Origin: Serripes groenlandicus | Lineage: Eukaryota; Mollusca; Bivalvia; Cardiida; Cardiidae | DNA: 64,000 nt | Direction: 5' to 3' | Assembly: GCA_031761405.1 (NCBI GenBank) | Contig: JASEVX010000005.1 | Coordinates: 37,091,198-37,155,197, forward strand | Shown here: piece by piece, positions 57,074 to 64,000 of the stretch | Position numbering within the stretch: the stretch's first letter is position 1 | Layout: each line of letters begins with the position of its first letter | Position numbers and translations under genes: made by a program | Notes under the pieces: model-generated | The model's input: only the letters and a program-made list of their open reading frames with translations | Told to the model about the DNA's origin: nothing | The model's database searches: none

Positions 57074-60000
57074 CTCCACTATTCGAAGAATAAGGGGAGA
57101 TATTGTAGTCGCCGTCGACGTTGGTTAAAGTTTTTGTGCAAGCTAGCATTTATCCTTATAACTTACACAGCCCTAGGCCAATGATCTTCAAACTTGGTAT
57201 GGACATACTTCATAGCCAGTTGGTGATGCCTACACAGTTCAGAGTCAGTAGGTCGAAGGTCAAGATCACTGTAACTTTCTATATAGAAATATTTCATGGT
57301 TAAAGTTGTTGTGCAAGCTAGCATTTACCCTTATAACTAACATAAGGCTAGGCCTATGGTCTTTAAACTTTGTATGGACATTCTTCATAGCAAGTTGGTG
57401 ATGCCTATAAACTTTGGAGTCAGTAGGTCAAAGGTCAAGGTCACTGTGACCTTCTATATGGAAACAGTTCATGGTTAAAATGTTTGTGCAAGCTAGCATT
57501 TACCCTTACAACTAACATACACTTAGGACTGTGATCTTCAAGTTGGTTTTGCATAGAGAGTTTGGAGTTACTAGGTCAAAGGTCAAGGTTACTGAGGGGT
57601 TACCTTTCTGTAAAGAAACAGTTAATGGTTAAAGTTTTTGTGAAAGCTAGCATTTACCCTTATAACTTACATACGCCTAAGCCTATGATCTTCATACTTG
57701 GTATGGACATACATCATAGCAAGTTGGTGATGCCTAGAGAGTTTGGAGTCAATAGGTCAAAGGTCAAGTTCACTGTGACCTTCAATACAGAAACATTCCT
57801 TGCTTTAAAACTACTGATTGCTTAGGCCTATGACCCTGAAACTTAGTTTGGGTAATGGTCATGATCAGCACTTGACTCAAACAAGTCATGGGATCAAAGG
57901 TCAAGGTCACTTTGACCTTTAACGAAAAAAACACTATATTTATACCCCCGATAAACGAAGTTTAGAGGGGGTATATTGGAGTCACCCTGTGGTTGGTCGG
58001 TCGGTCGGTCGGTCGGTCGGTTGGTCCGTTGCGATTTTTCTTGTCCGGAGCATAACTTTAAAACTAATTGTTGGAATTTAATAAAACTTCATAGGATGAT
58101 ACAACACATTGAGAGGAAGTGCGGTGTACAGGAACCATAACTCTATTTTACCTAAATACAGAGTTATTGCCCTTTGTTACTTTTTCTTGTCCGGAGAATT
58201 ACTTAATAAATAACAGATGGAATCTAATAAAACTACATACAATGGTAGAGCATAATCAGCGGAAGTGCAGTATACAAGAACCATAACTCTAATTTACATA
58301 ATTACAGAGTTATTGCCCTTTGTTACTTTTTCTTATTCGTAGAGTCTTGTCCGGAGCATAACTTTAAAACAAATTGTTGAAATTTAATAAAACTTCATAG
58401 GATGATACAACACATTGAGACGAAGTGTGGTGTACAGGAACCATAACTCTATTTTATCTAAATACAGAGTTATTGCCCTTTGTTACTTTTTCTTGTCCGG
58501 AGAATTACTTAATAACTAACAGATGGAATCTAATAAAACTACATACAATGGTAGAGCATAATGTGAGGAAGTGCAGTGTACAAGAACCATAACTCTAATT
58601 TACATAATTACAGAGTTATTGCCCTTTGTTACTTTTTCTTGTTCGTAGAGTCTTGTCCGGAGCATAACTTTATAACTAATTGTTGGAATTTAATAAAACA
58701 TCAAAGGATGATACAACACATTGAGAGGAAGTGTGGTGTACAGGAACCATAACTCTATTTTACCTAAATACAGAGTTATTGCCCTTTGTTACTTTTTCTT
58801 GTCCGGAAAATTACTGAATAACTAACAGATGGAATCTAATAAAACTACATACAATGGTAGAGCATAATCAGAGGAAGTGCAGTGTACAAGAACCATAACT
58901 CTACTTTACATAATTACAGAGTTATTGCCCTTTGTTACTTTTTCTTGTTCGTTGAGTCTTGTCCGGAGCATAACTTTAAAACTAATTGTTGGAATTTAAT
59001 AAAACTTCATAGGATGATACAACACATTGAGAGGAAGTGCGGTGTACAAGAACCATAACTCTATTTTATCTAAATACAGAGTTATTGCCCTTTGTTACTT
59101 TTTCTTGTCCGGAGAATTACTTAATAACTAACAGATGGAATCTAATAAGACTGCATACAATGGTAGAGCATAATCAGAGGAAGTGCAGTGTACACGAACC
59201 ATAACTCTAATTTACATAATTACAGAGTTATTGCCCTTTTTTACTTTTTCTTGTTCGTAGAGTCTTGTCCGGAGCATAACTTTAAAACTAATTGTTGGAA
59301 TTTAATAAAACTTCATAGGATGATACAACACATTGAGAAGAAGTGCGGTGTACAGGAACCATAACTCTATTTTACCTAAATACAGAGTTATTGCCCTTTG
59401 TTACTTTTTCTTGTCCGGAGAATTTCTTAATTACTAACAGATGGAATCTAATAAAACTGCATACAATGGTAGAGCATAATGAGAGGAAGTGCAGTGTACA
59501 AGAACCATAACTCTTATTTACATAATTACAGAGTTATTGCCCTTTGTTACTTTTTCTTGTTCGGAGAATTATTTAATAACTAACAGATGGAATCTAATAA
59601 AACTACATACAACGGTAGAGCATAATCAGAGGAAGTGCAGTGTACAAGAACCATAACTCTAATTTACATAATTACAGAGTTATTGCCCTTTGTTATCCAA
59701 AAATGAACAAAACAAGAATAACCCGATCCATAACATTGTCCTTTTAAGGTGGGGTTTCTAAATATTTCACAACCTTTCCTATTAGGGCGGCGTTCGGGGG
59801 TATTAATCACATTCAGTGATAGTTCTAGTTTGCAATAACTTTGAACTAGTTGTACCTAAGTTCATCAAACTTGATATGGACATTAGTCATGATCATTAAT
59901 CAAAGAGTTTAATGGTCAATAGGTGAAAGGTCAAGGTCAGTGCAACCATCAATACGCAACCAGTCCTTACCTTACAACTACTGAATGCCTACGCCTACAA

Positions 60001-60308
60001 CTTTGAAACTTAGTTTGGGTATTGGATATGTTTTCTTCAAATAACCTAGAAATACTTTAACTAAAGTTCATTAAACCTGATATGGACATTGGTCATGATC
60101 ACTTAGTCACCCCACTGCGACCTTCATTACAAAAACACTCCATTCCTTATGTCACAAATCAAATAAAAATTGCATCTTTATAGGTTATGACTAATTTATA
60201 ATACTGTTTAAGCTTATTTTATAGACCAAAGTCTTTCATTTCTGATAAAAGTTTATTTTTGATATAAAATATATATAGTCGAGCGTCGCTGTCCTCCGAC
60301 AGCTCTTG
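57072..60308 (+). mobile_element. Family B-like composite repeat ending the Roco gene
   Basis: The left end is 'GATTTTT|AGCTCCACTATTCGAAG'. Units of about 155 bp follow ('GTGCAAGCTAGCATTTACCC ... GTCAAAGGTCAAGGTCACTG'). A nested element occupies 57951-59830. The right end is GCTGTCCTCCGACAGC TCTTG-TTA at 60308. The left flank is exon sequence but the right flank is MITE interior, so the two ends probably come from different insertions. Confidence 0.7.
57951..59830 (+). mobile_element. Composite repeat, TACCCCCGATAAACG family, nested
   Basis: The left hairpin is 'TACCCCCGATAAACGAAG' with 'TTTAGAGGGGGTAT', then a GGTCGGTCGGTCGG tract. About six units of roughly 290-300 bp follow, each with two halves ('GTCCGGAGCATAACTTTA' and 'GTCCGGAGAATTACTTAATA'). 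The right end is 'GCGGCGTTCGGGGGTATTAA' plus hairpin ATCACATTCAGTGAT and AGTTCTAGTT. Confidence 0.75.
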
Positions 60309-60395
60309 TTATTTATGGAGATATTTCATATTTTTCTTTTGAAGTTTCCAAAGTTGTCTGCTGCAGATTTGTTGTATGTATGTATGAAAGAGTTA
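60309..60395. mobile_element. Right half of a TTAA MITE
   Basis: 'TTATGGAGATATTTCATATT', GTTGTCTGCTGCAGATTTGT and 'GTATGAAAGAGTTAA'. The left half is not found on the other side of the adjoining family B-like element. Confidence 0.65.
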
Positions 60396-60698
60396 AACAG
60401 GATTACAGAGGACCTGATAAGGAGGTGTATACAACTCTTTACACCACAGTATCTATCTTAACATTCAACAAAACCCTACGATATGGGTACTCAAAAGAAT
60501 CATCTCAATGAGGGATATAAGGTCAAATAAAGATTTTAAAACATGCAAAACGCCCCTTATATAGAGCTCTGCGAATCATATTGTGTTTTATTTTAAGGTG
60601 GTGCCCAGGGTTTTGGGACTGATCAACAGCCTTTCTCGCCTCTTCAACCACAAGTTGTACATCAAAGTTTCTGTAGAAGTAGGATTCTTTCCATCTTA
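60396..60698. other. Unassigned stretch with a foldback half copy and an exon-like segment
   Basis: 60469-60512 matches one arm of the foldback element at 25442. From about 60596, after 'tgttttattttaag', a plus-strand frame reads VVPRVLGLINSLSRLFNHKL for about 33 codons to TAA. The minus strand is also open across it (KESYFYRNFDVQLVVEEARK). One of these may be a real exon, but no domain is recognised and I cannot choose between strands. Confidence 0.3.
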
Positions 60699-60832
60699 AC
60701 CTTGTCCTACCTACAGACATATTTTGACTCATCTGCAGCAGCCAGCTTATGGAAGCATTATGGCAAAAGAAAGTTGTCAATATTTCTGCACATTTGCTAT
60801 CAATGTCATCTGCTGCAGATTTGTCATATGTG
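60699..60832. mobile_element. Decayed TTAA MITE
   Basis: 'CTTAACCTTGTCCTACCTAC', 'CATCTGCAGCAGCCAGC' and 'GTCATCTGCTGCAGATTTGT' with a shortened centre. It abuts another copy. Confidence 0.6.
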
Positions 60833-61047
60833 TCACCTGCAGACACATTTGACACAATAGCAGCAGACGACTTTTGAAAACATTGTGGCCAAAGGTGAAA
60901 ATGCTCATGATAAGCAATTTCTTTTTTGGCCACAAAGTTTTCAACTTTATTTAAGAATTAAGCTTTTTTTTATGGATATTTTTCATTTAGTTCTCACTGT
61001 TTTCAAAGACGTCTGGTGCAGATTTGTTGTATGTCGGAAAGGGTTAA
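60833..61047. mobile_element. TTAA MITE copy
   Basis: 'CACCTGCAGACACATTTGAC' and GCAGCAGACGACTTTTGAAA at the left, GATTTGTTGTATGTCGGAAA and GGGTTAA at the right. It contains the 'AATGCTCATGATAAGCAATT' core. Confidence 0.7.
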
Positions 61048-61064
61048 CTAACTTGACATTTTTT

Positions 61065-62304
61065 AGCTCACCTGAGCTTTCCTCAAGGTGAGTTATTGTG
61101 ATCGCCTTTTGTCCGGCGTCCGTCGTGCGTCAACTTCTTCTCCTCAGTAACCAGTGGGTCAATTTGGATGAAACTTCACAGAAAGCATCCTCTCAATGAC
61201 CTCACCAGAATCCTTCAAATTTTTGGGATCCATGCAAAATTCTGGTTTCCATGGCAACGAAACCGAAAAAAACTTCAAAATTCTTCTTCTCCCAAACTGG
61301 TTGGCAGATTTTCAAATAATTTTGTAGAAATGTTCCTTAGATGACCCTCTATCATATTCCTTCAAGCCATGTTGATTGGTCGAAAAACATGTCCGCCAGG
61401 GGGGGCGGGGCTATTTTGCCTTATATGGCTATAGTGAAAACTTAAAAAATCTTCTCCTCCGAAAGTGTCAGGCCGATTTTCAAATAATTTTGTAGAAATG
61501 TTCCTTGGGTGACCCTCTATCAGATTCCTTCAAGCCATGTTGATTGGTCGAAAAACATGGCCGCCAGGGGTGGTGGGGCTATTTTGCCTTATATGGCTAT
61601 AGTGCAAACTTAAAAAATCTTCTCCTCCAAAAGTGTCAGGCCGATTTTCAAATAATTTTGTAGAAATGTTCCTTGGGTGATCTTCTATCAGATTCTTTCA
61701 AGCCATGTTGATTGGTAAAAAAACATGGCCGCCAGGGGGCGGGGCTATTTTGCCTTTTATGGCTATAGTGAAAACTTAAAAAATCTTCTCCTCCATAAGT
61801 GTCTGGCCGATTTCCAAATAATTGTGTAGAAATGTTCCTTGGGTGACCCTCTATCAGATTCCTTCAAGCCATGTTGATTGGTCGAAAAACATGGCCGCCA
61901 GGGGGCGGGGCTATTTGCCTTATATGGCCAAAGTGAAAACTTAAAAAATCTTCTTCTCCGAAAGTGTCAGGCTGATTTTCAAATAATTTAGTAGAAATGT
62001 TCCTTGAATGACCCACTTTCAGATTCCTTCAAGCCATGTTGATTGGTCAAAAAACATGGCCGCCAGTGGGCAGGGCTATTTTGCACTATATGGCTATAGT
62101 GAAAACTTAAAAAATCTTCTCCTCCAAAAGTGTCTGGCCGATTTTCAAATAATTTTGTAGAAATGTTCCTAGGGTGACCCTCTATCAGATTCCTTCAAGC
62201 CAAGTTGATTGGTCGGAAACTATGGCTGCCATGGGGCGGGGCTTATATAGGTAAAGTGGAAAAAAAATCAGGTGAGCGATTCCAGGGCCATCATGGCCCT
62301 CTTG
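61065..62304 (+). mobile_element. Family A composite repeat, complete
   Basis: 'TTTTT|AGCTCACCTGAGC' at the left with GTCCGGCGTCCGTCGTGCGT. About seven units of roughly 165 bp follow ('CATGTTGATTGGTCGAAAAA ... GGGGCGGGGCTATTTTGCCT'). The right end is CCAGGGCCATCATGGCCCTC TTG-TTT. It is the cleanest full-length copy of the subfamily seen at 28526-30029. Confidence 0.85.
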
Positions 62305-62384
62305 TTTATAATGAAAATAGTTACCTACTCAACATGTTTGGTTGTGGTGGATTTAAATTTCCCAACAAAAACTCTCAGATACAT

Positions 62385-62550
62385 GTTGACTCAATTGCAG
62401 TATTTGTCTTTTGAGAATATTGCAAGAAAAGGAGAAATTGCACATAAACAGCAATTTCTTAGTATGCCACACAAAGTTTTCAACTTCCTTTTAGAGATTT
62501 TCCTTATTTTACCTATTTGTATTTAATGTTGTCTGCTGCGGATTTGTTAA
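62385..62550. mobile_element. Decayed TTAA MITE
   Basis: 'TTGACTCAATTGCAG', 'AAGGAGAAATTGCACATAAA' and 'TTGTCTGCTGCGGATTTGTT'; the termini are lost. Confidence 0.55.
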
Positions 62551-62655
62551 AATGAATTATTGGGAGTATTAAACAGAAAACGTTAATACAACTAAAAGAA
62601 GAAATGGAGTTTTATAATTTTTGATAGATTTGATGCAAAAATTATACTTCATGAG

Positions 62656-62852
62656 AACTCTTTCCCAAATACAACAAATCTGCAGAAGACTTTGAAAAAA
62701 CCTAGGCTGAAATATGGAAATTCACAATCTTGTAAATAATAGTATTTAATAGAGTTGTTAACATTGTTGCAAAACTAGAAATTGATTATTATGTTTTCGT
62801 AATCCTCTGCTGCTGAGGTTTCAAAATGCATGTACATGAGGGAAAGAGTTAA
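62656..62852. mobile_element. TTAA MITE copy
   Basis: 'GAACTCTTTCCCAAATACAA' to 'TACATGAGGGAAAGAGTTAA'; the central hairpin is reduced. Confidence 0.65.
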
Positions 62853-62963
62853 ACTTAATGGGACTGTCTACCAATTTTATCATTTTTTTTTCTGAACAAT
62901 TAAAAGTTTTCCATCTATTACCTAAGCTCTATACTAAGCAAGACAAAACTGGTTTGGATTAGC

Positions 62964-63169
62964 TTAATTCTTCCCCCGCATACGACAAATCTTTAATACA
63001 CAAATTTTAAAACATCTTGGCAAAACAATACTTAGAAAACAATTTGAGACAACACTGTGGAAAATCTCAATAAATGAAAGGACAAAATCTGAAAAGAGTT
63101 GAAAATGTTGTGAAAAAAAGAGATAAATTGCTGAAGATGAAAAGACGTCTGCAGTTGGGAAAGGGTTAA
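62964..63169. mobile_element. TTAA MITE copy
   Basis: TTAATTCTTCCCCCGCATAC to GTTGGGAAAGGGTTAA, with ACGACAAATC and a GTCTGCAG remnant. Confidence 0.65.
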
Positions 63170-63352
63170 GTAGTAAATTTATTGAAAGTTCATGTGAAAT
63201 ACAGTCAAGCTTGTCTTCAGGGGTCACCTCTGTTAAACAGCCACTTGATTAACCAAAACAACATTATCTTCTTTGTTTGACTTAAATTAACCCTTTCCCT
63301 TTCCCACATACAGCCAATCTGTAGCAGAAGGCTTAATGAAAGGATAATTTTT

Positions 63353-64000
63353 AGCTCCACTGGCTGAAAGCCAGTCGAGCTTATGTCATGGCGAAATGTC
63401 CGTCGTGCGTCCGCGCGTCCGTGCGTCCGTGCGTAAACTTTTTCTTTTAAACGACTTCTTCTCACTAACCACTTGGCCAATTTGGTTGAAACTTCATAGG
63501 AAGCATCCTCTCAATGTCCTCTCTTAAATTCCTTCAATTTTTTTTGATCCATCCATAATTCTGGTTTCCATGGCAACCAAAAGAAAAAAATAGTGAAAAC
63601 TTAAAAAATCTTCTTCTCTGAAAGTGTCAGGCCGATTTTCAAATAATTTTGTAGAAATGTTCCTTGGGTGACCCTTTATTAGATTCCTTCAAGAAATGTT
63701 GATTGGTCGAAAAACATGGTCGCCAGAGGGCGGGGCTATTTTGCCTTATATGACCATAGTGAAAACTTAAAAAATCTTCTTCTCCGAAAGTGTTCAGCCG
63801 ATTTTCAAATAATTTTGTAGAAATGTTCATTGGGTGACCCTCTATCAGATTCCTTCAAGCCATGTTGATTGGTCGAAAAATATGGCCGCCAGAGGGCGGG
63901 GCTATTTTGCTCTATATGACCATAGTGAAAATTTAAAAAATCTTCTTCTCCGAAAGTGTTGAGCAGATTTTCAAATAATTTTGTAGAAATGTTCTTTGGG
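63353..64000 (+). mobile_element. Composite repeat, AGCTCCACTGGCTG left end with A-type units
   Basis: 'AATTTTT|AGCTCCACTGGCTG' is the left end also seen at 27729. Here the internal units are those of family A ('GGCCGATTTTCAAATAATTT'). The element runs off the window. It shows that left-end and internal modules are interchangeable between families. Confidence 0.75.

Noticed and set aside
60523..60933. 136-codon minus-strand open frame
   Set aside because: About half of it is MITE sequence. The remaining segment is open on both strands and no domain is recognised, so it is only mentioned as an unassigned stretch.

Overview
The window is animal nuclear DNA, AT-rich and very repeat-dense, with short exons separated by long introns. 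The repeats suggest a bivalve mollusc: tRNA-headed SINEs with a 'GCCGTGATATAACTGAAAT' tail, and abundant 'TTTTTAGCTCACC...' elements full of 'GTCCGTCGTCCG'. That assignment rests on recognised repeat style, not a database match. No rRNA, CRISPR array or bacterial-type operon is visible.

Two fragmentary protein-coding loci lie on the + strand. Locus 1 (exons at 1085-1206, 10919-10966, 12348-12464 and 14674-14958) encodes an acidic segment followed by a basic, Myb/SANT-like C-terminal domain. Its last exon carries an apparent frameshift at an A7 run. Locus 2 (eight exons, 17670-57073) is a Roco protein: a Roc GTPase (DFAGQ and THAD motifs), a COR domain (DPQWLIDAF, YFTPCML) and the start of a Death domain. 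All seven exon junctions are phase-consistent. No P-loop exon was found, and the Death domain is cut off by a repeat that supplies the stop codon. A 47-codon single-pass membrane ORF and an adjacent exon-like ORF (4813-5166) are unassigned.

Four kinds of repeat make up most of the rest. (1) At least 25 copies of a roughly 200-230 bp MITE with TTAA-CCC...GGG-TTAA ends, which I infer to be piggyBac-like. (2) Several families of composite elements that begin with a short hairpin (often TTTTTAGCTC), contain tandem internal units, and end with a hairpin followed by CTTGTT; I infer these are Helentron/HINE-like. (3) tRNA-derived SINEs. (4) Three satellites: a 24-bp one at 6.0-10.66 kb, a 42-bp one at 41.55-49.43 kb and a 30-bp one at 49.44-56.97 kb.

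The most interesting structure is the 42-bp satellite. Each monomer is one MITE terminal repeat running from TTAA to TTAA, amplified head to tail about 180 times in a Roco intron, with a few inverted monomers closing the far end. The adjoining 30-bp satellite has a 1351-bp higher-order repeat that carries a SINE tail in every unit. The 24-bp satellite abuts the same SINE tail segment. Nested insertions at 23.98-25.27 kb and 27.7-31.3 kb give relative ages and filled/empty-site comparisons inside the window.
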